A stretch of DNA of 10,110 bases from Bacillota bacterium. Its GTDB lineage: Bacteria; Bacillota; Clostridia; Oscillospirales; Oscillospiraceae. The stretch's first letter is position 1; each line of letters starts with the position of its first letter. Shown piece after piece: positions 1-6,731 of the stretch. Below the pieces are notes generated by a model. The model ran no database searches, was not told the origin of the DNA, and saw only the letters and a list, made by a program, of their open reading frames with translations. Location of the stretch: positions 1 through 10,110 of the forward strand of contig WQUU01000214.1 in assembly GCA_009781925.1 (NCBI GenBank), written 5' to 3'. Position numbers and translations under genes: made by a program.

Positions 1-44
1 AGCAGGCGGAGATGATACAGGAAGAATCGGAGGAGATTTTGTAG
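1..44 (+). CDS. C-terminal tail of an upstream gene (partial)
   Basis: The frame beginning at base 3 reads QAEMIQEESEEIL and ends at TAG 42-44, one base before the methyltransferase ATG. The short acidic tail is compatible with the end of an operon gene, but nothing about its function can be read. In its favour, if the intervening methyltransferase segment is removed at the flanking direct repeat, this frame ends with the same leucine followed by TGA, overlapping the yfbR start codon as ATGA. That is the kind of tight junction seen in operons. The call rests only on the open frame and this junction. Confidence 0.4.
   Translation, partial: QAEMIQEESEEIL
25..40 (+). repeat. Direct repeat, copy 1 (16 bp, before the methyltransferase)
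   Basis: The sequence aatcggaggagatttt is identical to 775-790. It contains the ribosome-binding site (AGGAGA) of the methyltransferase gene and also the last codons of the upstream frame. The match stops exactly at 24/774 and 41/791. Confidence 0.75.
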
Positions 45-45
45 C

Positions 46-771
46 ATGGATGACCAATCCGTATGGAAAGACAGAGTGGCAGTCAATTCTTTTATCACCC
101 AAAAGCGCGCGGCCATTCCAAACGCTGTGGATCAAATAAATGCAATGCTTCACATTTTAAGACACAGCGGGAAGCCGATCAAGAGTTTTGTCGATTTAGG
201 CGCGGGGGACGGGATACTCAGCCAGCTGATTTTGGAACAATTTAGTGGCGCTTATGGAGTTGCCGTAGATTTTTCGGAGCCTATGATCGAAGCGGCGCAT
301 AAAAAATTGGCAGATTATTCAGACAGGATAAAAATAGTTGAGGCTGATATTTCCAGCAGTGAGTGGCAGCAGGCTGTTTTTATGGGTGATTTCGAAAAGA
401 CGGATGCCATTGTATCGGGTTATTGTATTCACCACCTAAGCCATGGGCGGAAGTATGAGCTTTATCAGGAAATATATGATCGCCTTGAAAACGGCGGTTT
501 GTTTATCAATATCGAGCATGTCGCGTCAAAATCCGATTGGGGCGAACTGTTAAGCGATGAAGCATTTATTGATATGATCATCTCCTATGAGAAAAATGCA
601 AGGCCCAGGCGACAGGTGTCAGAGGAATTCCATGATAGACCGGATAAAAAGGATAATATTCTGCTCTCTGTGGATGTCCAATGCGAATGGTTACGGCTGT
701 TGGGGTTTCAGGAGGTAGATGTATTTTTCAAGTCCTTTGAACTCGCGGTCTTTGGCGGCAAAAAAGTGTAA
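46..771 (+). CDS. Class I SAM-dependent methyltransferase
   Basis: This 241-residue protein is a small cytoplasmic Rossmann-fold methyltransferase expected to move a methyl group from S-adenosylmethionine to an unidentified acceptor. Motif I is FVDLGAGDGILS (residues 48-59) and binds SAM. A motif II-like acidic strand end lies in VAVDFSEPMI (about 72-81), followed by EADIS. The segment DAIVSGYCIHHL and the later ENGGLFINIEHV are the usual post-motif strands of UbiE-like or Methyltransf_25-type enzymes. The substrate cannot be told. The ATG at 46 has AGGAGA at 31-36, spaced nine bases. Its codons are much AT-richer than the genes that follow, and it is bracketed by a 16-bp direct repeat, so it looks inserted between the upstream gene and yfbR. 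Family assignment is firm; specific function is unknown. Confidence 0.88.
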   Translation: MDDQSVWKDRVAVNSFITQKRAAIPNAVDQINAMLHILRHSGKPIKSFVDLGAGDGILSQLILEQFSGAYGVAVDFSEPMIEAAHKKLADYSDRIKIVEADISSSEWQQAVFMGDFEKTDAIVSGYCIHHLSHGRKYELYQEIYDRLENGGLFINIEHVASKSDWGELLSDEAFIDMIISYEKNARPRRQVSEEFHDRPDKKDNILLSVDVQCEWLRLLGFQEVDVFFKSFELAVFGGKKV

Positions 772-774
772 TAT

Positions 775-790
775 AATCGGAGGAGATTTT
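775..790 (+). repeat. Direct repeat, copy 2 (16 bp, before yfbR)
   Basis: Identical to 25-40. This copy supplies the AGGAGA ribosome site (781-786) for the ATG at 791. The two copies are 750 bp apart and bracket the methyltransferase gene exactly. Part of the identity could come from shared Shine-Dalgarno sequence, but the flanking aatcgg and tttt do not need to match for that function. Confidence 0.75.
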
Positions 791-1399
791 ATGAGCCACA
801 GTTTTTTTGCCCTCATCTCCAGGCTGCGCGCCATCAGCCGCTGGGGGCTCATGCGCAACAGCCTGCCGGAGAATGTCCAGGAGCACAGCCATATGGTGGC
901 CGTTTTGGCCCATGCCCTGGCCCTCATCCGCCGGGACGTTTTTCATGCGCCCTGCGATCCGGAGCGCTGCGCCACTTTGGCGCTTTTTCACGACGCCTCC
1001 GAGATTTTGACGGGAGATCTGCCCACGCCCATCAAGTACTTCAACGGCGAGCTCACAGCCGCCTATAAGCAGCTCGAAGCTTTGGCGGAGACCCGGCTTG
1101 CGGACTGCCTGCCGGATGAGCTGCGCGATACTTACGCGGCGCTGCTCTCCCCCGGAGCGCGGGACAACGAGCTGCTGCCGCTGGTCAAGGCCGCGGACAA
1201 GCTCTGCGCCTACATCAAGTGCATGGAGGAGCGCAAGGCCGGCAATATGGAGTTTCTCTCCGCCGAGCGCCAGACCCGCGCCGCGATTGACGCAATGGGC
1301 CTCCCTGAGGTGGACTATTTTGCGGCGCATTTTCTCCCGGCCTTCGAGCTGAATCTGGACGAGTTGCGGCAGATAACGGATAACAGGAGGAGGGATTGA
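791..1399 (+). CDS. yfbR: 5'-deoxynucleotidase, YfbR-like HD phosphohydrolase
   Basis: The 202-residue product matches E. coli YfbR (199 residues) along its whole length by recall. YfbR is a cytoplasmic metal-dependent enzyme that removes the 5'-phosphate from deoxynucleoside monophosphates. The recognisable residues all sit one position earlier than in E. coli: R17-W18 (substrate binding), H32, the HD pair H67-D68 in LFHDASEILTGDLPTP, E71, D76, and the distal metal ligand D136 in KAADKLCAY. The ATG at 791 is chosen because it starts this alignment (SHSFFALISRLRAISRW) and has AGGAGA five bases upstream; an in-frame ATG at 719 lies inside the methyltransferase gene and adds residues foreign to the family. 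The next gene starts three bases after the stop, so the two are probably co-transcribed with linked roles in nucleotide metabolism. Confidence 0.93.
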   Translation: MSHSFFALISRLRAISRWGLMRNSLPENVQEHSHMVAVLAHALALIRRDVFHAPCDPERCATLALFHDASEILTGDLPTPIKYFNGELTAAYKQLEALAETRLADCLPDELRDTYAALLSPGARDNELLPLVKAADKLCAYIKCMEERKAGNMEFLSAERQTRAAIDAMGLPEVDYFAAHFLPAFELNLDELRQITDNRRRD

Positions 1400-1401
1400 T
1401 T

Positions 1402-2574
1402 ATGGGTGTCGAGGAGCACGCGCCCTACGGCGACCTGGGACTCATCGGAATGCGCGGGACAGAGGAACTCGCGGGCCGTATCGATTTTTATCTCACCCGC
1501 TGGCGGTCGGAACTCCATCCGCCGGGGCAACTGTCCATGGAGGACGCGTTTCAGTTCGAGCCCGGGCGGTTCCAGATCCAGGCGGACTGCCTGCGCTTCA
1601 ACACCGGCGAGGGCAAGGCCCTCATCCAGCAGAGCGTGCGGGGCTATGACCTATACCTGCTGACCGACCCCTTCAACTATGGGGTGACCTATTCGCTGCG
1701 CGGCGTTGAGGTGCCCATGGGCCCGGACGAGCACTTCCAGGACTTAAAGCGCGTCATTGCGGCCTGCGGCGGGAAGGCGCGGCGGATCACGGTCATCATG
1801 CCCATGCTGTACGAGGGCCGGCAGCACCGCCGCTTTTCAAGGGAGTCCCTGGACTGCGCTCTGTCCCTGCAGGAGCTGTCCAACATGGGGGTGGAGAATT
1901 TTGTCACCTTCGACGCCCACGACGCCCGGGTGCAGAACGCCATCCCCCTTAAGGGCTTTGAGAACGTCCACCCCACCTATCAGATGCTCAAGGCCCTGTT
2001 TCGCGCGTACCCGGACTTCGCCATCGACAAGCGCAGCCTGATGATCGTCTCCCCCGACGAGGGCGGCATTGACCGCTGTATCTACTACTCCTCGGTGCTG
2101 GGCGTGGAGCTCGGCATGTTCTATAAGCGGAGGGACTATTCCCGCGTGGTGGACGGGCGCAACCCCATTGTCAAACAGGAGTTCTTGGGGGACAATGTGG
2201 CGGGCAAGGACGTCATCGTCGTGGACGACATGATCTCCTCCGGCGACTCCATTCTGAGCGTGGCCCACATTCTCAAGGGCTTAGGCGCGCGGCGTATCCT
2301 CATGTTCTGCAGCTTCGGCCTCTTCTCGGAGGGGCTTGAAAAGTTCGACGAGGCCTACGCCCAGGGCGCGTTCGACAAGGTGTTCACCACAAATCTGGTC
2401 TACTGCCCGGCGGAACTGCGCGCAAGGCCCTGGTATTACATGGTGGACATGTCCAAATACATCTCCTACATCATCGAGACCCTCAACCACGACTGCTCGA
2501 TCTCCGAACTCCTGGAATCCGCCGGGCGGATCGAGAAGCTGTTGGGAGGGCGGAAAAAGGGCAGTGAACAGTGA
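1402..2574 (+). CDS. Ribose-phosphate pyrophosphokinase family protein (PRPP synthetase-like)
   Basis: The 390-residue product has the order of motifs of PRPP synthetase, which makes 5-phosphoribosyl-1-pyrophosphate from ribose-5-phosphate and ATP for nucleotide, His, Trp and NAD synthesis. An N-terminal strand and the FNTGEGKALIQQSVRGYDLYLL region match the family start. Then come YEGRQHRR (137-144, the ATP-binding RQ..R), DAHD (171-174, with the family histidine H173), SPDEGGIDR, the catalytic-loop KRR (242-244), and the phosphoribosyl-binding loop VDDMISSGDS (274-283). It is longer than the usual roughly 315 residues and its ribose-phosphate loop resembles phosphoribosyltransferases (S-S-G-D-S) rather than the usual T-A-G-T. 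It may therefore be a divergent clostridial branch, possibly a second copy. ATG 1402 is preferred over TTG 1396 because the GGAGG-rich stretch at 1385-1394 is properly spaced only for the ATG. The last codons and the stop lie in a heptamer repeat. Confidence 0.85.
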   Translation: MGVEEHAPYGDLGLIGMRGTEELAGRIDFYLTRWRSELHPPGQLSMEDAFQFEPGRFQIQADCLRFNTGEGKALIQQSVRGYDLYLLTDPFNYGVTYSLRGVEVPMGPDEHFQDLKRVIAACGGKARRITVIMPMLYEGRQHRRFSRESLDCALSLQELSNMGVENFVTFDAHDARVQNAIPLKGFENVHPTYQMLKALFRAYPDFAIDKRSLMIVSPDEGGIDRCIYYSSVLGVELGMFYKRRDYSRVVDGRNPIVKQEFLGDNVAGKDVIVVDDMISSGDSILSVAHILKGLGARRILMFCSFGLFSEGLEKFDEAYAQGAFDKVFTTNLVYCPAELRARPWYYMVDMSKYISYIIETLNHDCSISELLESAGRIEKLLGGRKKGSEQ

Positions 2575-2581
2575 ACAGTGA
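2561..2581 (+). repeat. Heptamer tandem array (about three units of acagtga)
   Basis: Three 7-base units read gcagtga, acagtga, acagtga. Because seven is not a multiple of three, a TGA falls in each forward frame in turn. The stop of the PRPP-synthetase-like gene (2572-2574) is the TGA of unit two, so the repeat supplies the final SEQ residues and the stop. A related array is at 4337-4371. Confidence 0.75.
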
Positions 2582-2602
2582 AAGGGCAAGGAGGAACGGT
2601 AT

Positions 2603-2872
2603 ATGCGCGCTATCGTTACAGTCATCGGAAAAGACCGCGTCGGCATCATCGCGGAGGTCTGCGCGTTGCTGGCGGCCCAGGGGGTCAACATCCTGGACAT
2701 CAGCCAGACGGTTTTGCGGGAATACTTCAGTATGATCATGCTGGTGGATGTCAGCGCCTGCAGGGTGTCTTTCGTAGAGCTCGGCAAACTCCTCTCCGAC
2801 GCGGGGGCGGAGAGCGGGCTCTCCATCCGCGCCCAGCGGGAGGACATCTTCAACGCCATGTATAGGATTTGA
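2603..2872 (+). CDS. ACT-domain protein, UPF0237 family
   Basis: This 89-residue protein is a single ACT domain, the small ligand-binding fold that usually senses amino acids. The first strand and turn are MRAIVTVIGKDRVGIIAEV, with the typical glycine G14 before the helix; then GVNILDISQTVL forms the second strand, and FSMIMLVDVS the third. Length and order fit UPF0237 (related to the GcvR ACT repeats), with no catalytic domain attached. AAGGAGG at 2588-2594 is eight bases before the ATG. The following gene is UPF0210, its regular neighbour in Firmicutes, so this is probably a regulatory or partner subunit of that protein (inference from recurrent pairing). Ligand and role are not established. 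Confidence 0.88.
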   Translation: MRAIVTVIGKDRVGIIAEVCALLAAQGVNILDISQTVLREYFSMIMLVDVSACRVSFVELGKLLSDAGAESGLSIRAQREDIFNAMYRI

Positions 2873-2874
2873 CC

Positions 2875-2945
2875 GTAAGGAACGGATTTATCCGTTTCGC
2901 TATCCCGCATAAATACATTGCGGAACGGATAAATCCGTTCCCTAC
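2875..2945. repeat. Long palindromic element with GTAGGG-type ends
   Basis: The arms ggaacggatttatccgtt (2879-2896) and aacggataaatccgttcc (2924-2941) are perfect reverse complements. Pairing continues outward through GTA/TAC with a single mismatch (2875-2878 against 2942-2945). Each arm is itself a small hairpin (aacggat/atccgtt), and the centre has a further ccgca/tgcgg pair (2905-2909, 2919-2923). It sits wholly in the spacer between the ACT and UPF0210 genes, two bases after the ACT stop. There is no U-run typical of an intrinsic terminator. The CCCTAC right end is shared with the array at 6732-6826. Confidence 0.85.
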
Positions 2946-2978
2946 AAAATCCCCATCAACAAAAACGAGGTTTTATAT

Positions 2979-4337
2979 ATGATCAATCAAGGGGAAATCC
3001 TCGAGACCATCGCAATGATTGACCAGCAGCACCTGGATGTGCGCACGATCACCATGGGCATCTCGCTGCTGGACTGCTCGGACGCCGGCGCGTGGCGGAG
3101 CTGTGAGAAAGTTTACGGCAAGATCTGCCGCCTGGCGGGGAGGCTCGTCCGGGTCGGCGAGGAGATCGAGGCTGAGTTCGGCATCCCCATCGTGAACAAG
3201 CGCGTAGCCGTCACGCCCATCGCGCTGGTCGCGGAGAGTTCGGACGCGGTCTCCTATGTCCCCTATGCCCGCGCCCTCGACCGGGCGGCGAAGGCGGTGG
3301 GCGTGGACTTTTTGGGCGGCTTTTCGGCCCTGGTGCACAAGGGCTACACCACCGGTGATCACAAGCTCACCGCCTCCATCCCGGAGGCGCTGGCCGAGAC
3401 GGAGATGGTCTGCGCCAGCGTCAATGTGGCGTCAACGCGCGCCGGGATCAATATGGACGCCGTGGCCGAGATGGGCCGCGTCATCAAACAGTGCGCGGAA
3501 CTGACAAAGGACAGGGACGGACTCGCCTGCGCCAAGCTGGTGGTTTTCGCCAACGCCGTGGAGGACAACCCCTTCATGGCCGGGGCCTTTCATGGGGTGG
3601 GGGAGCCGGAGTGCGCGATCAATGTGGGCGTCTCCGGCCCCGGAGTCGTCTCGCACGCCCTCCAAAGCTGTAAGGGAAAACCCTTTGACGAGGTGGCCGA
3701 GACGATTAAGAAGACCGCGTTTCACATCACCCGCATGGGCCAATTGGTGGCGCGGGAGGCTTCCACGCGACTTCACGTGCCCTTCGGCGTTGTGGATCTC
3801 TCCCTGGCGCCCACGCCGGCCATCGGGGACAGCGTGGCGGACATTCTGGAGGGCATGGGGCTCACATCCGTCGGCGCCCACGGAACCACGGCGGCGCTGG
3901 CGCTTTTGAACGACGCAGTCAAAAAAGGCGGCGTCATGGCCTCCGGCCACGTGGGGGGACTCTCCGGCGCTTTTATCCCGGTGTCCGAGGACGCGGGCAT
4001 GATCCGGGCCGTTTCAGGGGGGAAGCTGAGCCTCGAAAAGCTGGAGGCCATGACCTGCGTCTGTTCCGTCGGCCTGGACATGGTGGCCGTACCCGGCAAC
4101 ACGCCGGCCGAGACGCTCTCCGCCATCCTCGCGGACGAGGCCGCCATCGGCGTAGTGAACAACAAGACCACCGCCGTGCGGATCATCCCGGTACCCGGCA
4201 AGACGGTGGGCGAGCGAGTGGACTTCGGCGGCCTTTTGGGCAGCGCCCCGATCATGGCGGTGAACGGCTGCGGCGCGCAGGAGTTTATCGCGCGGGGCGG
4301 GCGGATTCCCGCGCCGCTGCAGGGGCTGAGGAATTGA
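2979..4337 (+). CDS. UPF0210 / DUF711 protein (PFL family)
   Basis: The 452-residue product is recognised as UPF0210 from its start (MINQGEILETIAMIDQQHLDVRTITMG in overall pattern), the long glycine-rich core and the end GGRIPAPLQGL. The family is named for structural similarity to pyruvate formate-lyase, but no glycyl-radical loop (RVSGY-like) is visible, so radical chemistry should not be assumed. No signal peptide or membrane segment is seen; it should be cytoplasmic. It normally pairs with the small ACT protein just upstream. Here the two are separated by a 106-bp spacer holding a long palindrome. The ribosome site ACGAGG (2965-2970) is weaker than those of its neighbours, so read-through past the palindrome may set the level. 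Biochemical role is unknown. Confidence 0.92.
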   Translation: MINQGEILETIAMIDQQHLDVRTITMGISLLDCSDAGAWRSCEKVYGKICRLAGRLVRVGEEIEAEFGIPIVNKRVAVTPIALVAESSDAVSYVPYARALDRAAKAVGVDFLGGFSALVHKGYTTGDHKLTASIPEALAETEMVCASVNVASTRAGINMDAVAEMGRVIKQCAELTKDRDGLACAKLVVFANAVEDNPFMAGAFHGVGEPECAINVGVSGPGVVSHALQSCKGKPFDEVAETIKKTAFHITRMGQLVAREASTRLHVPFGVVDLSLAPTPAIGDSVADILEGMGLTSVGAHGTTAALALLNDAVKKGGVMASGHVGGLSGAFIPVSEDAGMIRAVSGGKLSLEKLEAMTCVCSVGLDMVAVPGNTPAETLSAILADEAAIGVVNNKTTAVRIIPVPGKTVGERVDFGGLLGSAPIMAVNGCGAQEFIARGGRIPAPLQGLRN

Positions 4338-4371
4338 CAGTTAACAGTTGACAATGAACAGTTAACAACGA
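4337..4371 (+). repeat. Heptamer tandem array (five units of acagtta type)
   Basis: Units acagtta, acagttg, acaatga, acagtta and acaacga follow one another with 7-base spacing. The array begins at the last base of the UPF0210 stop codon (4335-4337) and ends just before the DUF896 ribosome site. It is the same repeat type as 2561-2581. The gttaac parts are palindromic, so stops occur on both strands. Confidence 0.75.
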
Positions 4372-4385
4372 GAAGGGAGCGCCCT

Positions 4386-4601
4386 ATGGAACAATCCAAA
4401 CTGGATCGCATCAGCGAGTTGACCCGGATCGCGCGGGAGCGGACGCTGACACCGGAGGAGTCCGCCGAACGGGAGTCTCTGCGCCGGGAGTATCTGGACG
4501 GCTGGCGGCGCGGGACGGAGGATGTGCTGGAGCACACGGTTGTGCGGGACGCGGACGGGAATATAAAAAAGTTGGAGCGAAAGGAAGAACAGCCGCAATG
4601 A
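4386..4601 (+). CDS. DUF896 family small protein (YnzC/UPF0291-like)
   Basis: The 71-residue product matches the DUF896 pattern: a start like MEQSKLDRISELTRIARE, then LTPEESAERESLRREYLDGWR, then a strand ending VVRDADGNIKKLE. The fold in this family is a two-helix hairpin; the molecular role is unsettled. It is very charged and probably cytoplasmic. AAGGGAG at 4373-4379 is six bases before the ATG. Its stop overlaps the glyS start as ATGA, so translation of the synthetase is probably coupled to it. No membrane segment or metal motif is visible. Confidence 0.88.
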   Translation: MEQSKLDRISELTRIARERTLTPEESAERESLRREYLDGWRRGTEDVLEHTVVRDADGNIKKLERKEEQPQ

Positions 4602-5998
4602 AAAACACCGACAAATCCATGGAAAAACTGGTCGCCCTGTGCAAGGGGCGGGGCTTCGTTTACGCCGGGAGCGAAATCTACGGCGGCCTGGCCAACGCCT
4701 GGGACTACGGCCCCCTGGGCGTGGAGCTCAAAAACAACGTCAAGCGCGCCTGGTGGCAAAAGTTCGTGCAGGAGAGCCCCTATAACGTGGGCCTCGACTC
4801 CGCGATTCTGCTGAACCCGAAGGTGTGGCAGGCCTCCGGCCACGTGACGAACTTCAACGACCCGCTCATCGACTGCAAGGGCTGTAAAATGCGCCACCGG
4901 GCGGACAAGCTCATCGAGGACTATTGCTGGGAGCATGGCATTGCCGATGTGAACCCCGCCACGCTGGATAACGACGGCCTGATTGCAACTATCCGTGAAA
5001 AAAATATCCCCTGCCCAAACTGCGGCAAGAGCGATTTCACGGACGTGCGCAAGTTCAACATGATGTTTAAGACCTTCCAGGGCGTCACGGAGGACTCCAC
5101 TACGGAGCTCTATCTGCGCCCGGAGACGGCCCAGGGCATTTTTATCAACTTCAAAAACGTCCAGCGCACCACCCGCCGGAAGATCCCCTTCGGCGTGGCG
5201 CAGATCGGCAAGAGTTTCCGCAACGAGATCACGCCGGGCAACTTCATTTTCCGCACCCGGGAATTCGAGCAGATGGAGATGGAGTTCTTCTGCGAGCCCG
5301 GTACGGAGCTTACGTGGTTTGACTACTGGCGTTCCTTCTGCCGCAACTGGCTGCTGTCTCTGGGCCTCAGAGAGGAGAGTATCCGCGCCCGCGACCATGA
5401 GAAGGCGGAGCTCTCCCACTACTCCAACGCCACCACGGACTTTGAATTTCTCTTCCCCTTTGGCTGGGGGGAGCTCTGGGGCGTGGCCAGCCGGACGAAT
5501 TTCGACCTCAAAGCGCACCAGACCGCGTCCGGCCAGGACATGACCTATTATGACCCGGAGAAAAACGAGCACTATATCCCCTACGTGGTGGAACCGGCTC
5601 TGGGGCCGGATCGCATGATGCTGGCCTTTTTGATCGACGCCTACGACGAGGAGCTTGTGGACGCCGAGAAGAACGACAGCCGCGTGGTGCTGCGCCTGCA
5701 CCCGGCGCTGGCTCCGATCAAGTGCGCCGTGCTGCCCCTGTCCAAGAAGCTGGGGGAAAAGGCCGAGGCGCTGTACCGCGACCTACAAAAAAAATTCATG
5801 TGCGACTACGACGAGACCGGCTCCATCGGCAAGCGCTACCGCCGCCAGGACGAGATCGGCACGCCGTTCTGTGTCACCTACGACTTTGCCTCCGAGGAGG
5901 ACGGTTGTGTCACCGTCCGGGAGCGGGACAGCATGGAGCAGGTGCGCCTGCCCATCGGGGAGATCGCGGGCTACGTCGCGGCGCGCCTGACGTTCTGA
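4598..5998 (+). CDS. glyS: Glycine--tRNA ligase, single-chain (alpha2) type
   Basis: The 466-residue enzyme charges tRNA-Gly with glycine using ATP. It belongs to the class II dimeric form, not the alpha2-beta2 (GlyQ plus GlyS) form. The opening CKGRGFVYAGSEIYGGLANAWDYGPLG is family-typical. Class II motif 2 is FRNEITPGNF (207-216) continuing into the REFEQMEMEFF strand, and motif 3 is EPALGPDRMMLAFL with R339. Two CxxC pairs (C93/C96 and C139/C142) lie in the insertion domain and could bind zinc. The C-terminal anticodon-binding domain starts near HPALAPIKCAVLPLSKK. The ATG overlaps the DUF896 stop (ATGA), with AAGGAAG at 4581-4587. There is no room for a T-box leader before this pair of genes, although T-boxes commonly control glycyl synthetases in Firmicutes. 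Length is normal; the gene is intact. Confidence 0.97.
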   Translation: MKNTDKSMEKLVALCKGRGFVYAGSEIYGGLANAWDYGPLGVELKNNVKRAWWQKFVQESPYNVGLDSAILLNPKVWQASGHVTNFNDPLIDCKGCKMRHRADKLIEDYCWEHGIADVNPATLDNDGLIATIREKNIPCPNCGKSDFTDVRKFNMMFKTFQGVTEDSTTELYLRPETAQGIFINFKNVQRTTRRKIPFGVAQIGKSFRNEITPGNFIFRTREFEQMEMEFFCEPGTELTWFDYWRSFCRNWLLSLGLREESIRARDHEKAELSHYSNATTDFEFLFPFGWGELWGVASRTNFDLKAHQTASGQDMTYYDPEKNEHYIPYVVEPALGPDRMMLAFLIDAYDEELVDAEKNDSRVVLRLHPALAPIKCAVLPLSKKLGEKAEALYRDLQKKFMCDYDETGSIGKRYRRQDEIGTPFCVTYDFASEEDGCVTVRERDSMEQVRLPIGEIAGYVAARLTF

Positions 5999-6002
5999 TG
6001 TT

Positions 6003-6731
6003 ATGGGCTACTTTCATTATGACCCCAACGCGCCGTTTCTTCAGATTTTCGGCAGAGAACATCTCGCGATTCTGGCGGTCTGCGCGGCGGTCTGCGTAAT
6101 CCTTGTCGTCGCCGCCGCGCGGCTGGGGCAAAAGGGTTACCGGCGGCTGGAGCGGGTCGTTGTGGGGCTCATTGTGCTCTCGGAGGCGGCGCGGGAGATC
6201 GGCCTCGCGCTGAATCACGCCTACACCGTGGGCGATCTGCCGCTGCACATCTGCTCCCTGGCGGTGTTTCTCTCGCTCATCTACGCCATGCGGCCCTATA
6301 AAATCGTGGGGGAGCTCCTGTACTGCCTGTGTATGCCGGGGGCGCTGTTCGCCCTGCTCTTCCCCGGCTGGGTGGGTTCTCCGCAGACGAGCTTTTTTAG
6401 CCTCAACTCGTTTTTTGTGCATACGCTGCTGTTCTCTTATCCTCTGACTCTGCTGGCGGCAAAGCGCCTGCACCCGGAGGCGCGGCGGCTGCCGCTGTGT
6501 TTTCTTCTGCTCTTTGCCGTCGCCGTGCCGATCTACTTCTTCAACCAACGGTTCGGCTCGAATTTCTTCTTTCTCAATTATGCGCCGCAGGGCTCGCCCC
6601 TGGCCTTCTTCAGAGACAATCTGGGCTGGGGCACGCCGGGTTATATCTTCGGCTACTTCCCGCTGATCGCGGCGGTGTGGGCGCTGCTGTATACGCCGTG
6701 GGTGATCGCGGGGAGGAGAAAGAGAACATAA
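6003..6731 (+). CDS. Multi-pass membrane protein, YwaF / TIGR02206 family
   Basis: The 242-residue product has about seven hydrophobic segments (roughly 20-39, 50-69, 79-96, 101-121, 133-153, 164-180 and 214-236). It carries the family marks LPLHICSL (79-86, with H82 and C84), FFVHTLLFSYPLTLL (H140) and FFFLNYAPQGSPL (188-200). I recall this family being related to TMEM164, whose animal member is an acyltransferase with a catalytic cysteine; whether C84 plays that part here is speculation. It lies in the cell membrane. The ATG is four bases after the glyS stop and has no clear Shine-Dalgarno site, so translation probably depends on ribosomes finishing glyS. The stop sits directly against a hairpin repeat array. 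Confidence 0.85.
   Translation: MGYFHYDPNAPFLQIFGREHLAILAVCAAVCVILVVAAARLGQKGYRRLERVVVGLIVLSEAAREIGLALNHAYTVGDLPLHICSLAVFLSLIYAMRPYKIVGELLYCLCMPGALFALLFPGWVGSPQTSFFSLNSFFVHTLLFSYPLTLLAAKRLHPEARRLPLCFLLLFAVAVPIYFFNQRFGSNFFFLNYAPQGSPLAFFRDNLGWGTPGYIFGYFPLIAAVWALLYTPWVIAGRRKRT

Noticed and set aside
719..790. N-terminal extension of the yfbR frame from an ATG at 719
   Set aside because: It overlaps the methyltransferase end, adds residues not seen in YfbR proteins, and the ATG at 791 has a better ribosome site.
4338..4385. T-box or other riboswitch ahead of DUF896-glyS
   Set aside because: The spacer is only 48 bases and is mostly heptamer repeat; no T-box sequence (TGG.TACC-like) is present.
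3773..5701. A 642-codon minus-strand open frame across the UPF0210 and glyS genes
   Set aside because: It lies antisense to two well-recognised genes, has low-complexity shadow composition (His, Arg, Val and Ser rich), and spans a gene boundary. Such long shadows are expected in GC-rich DNA.
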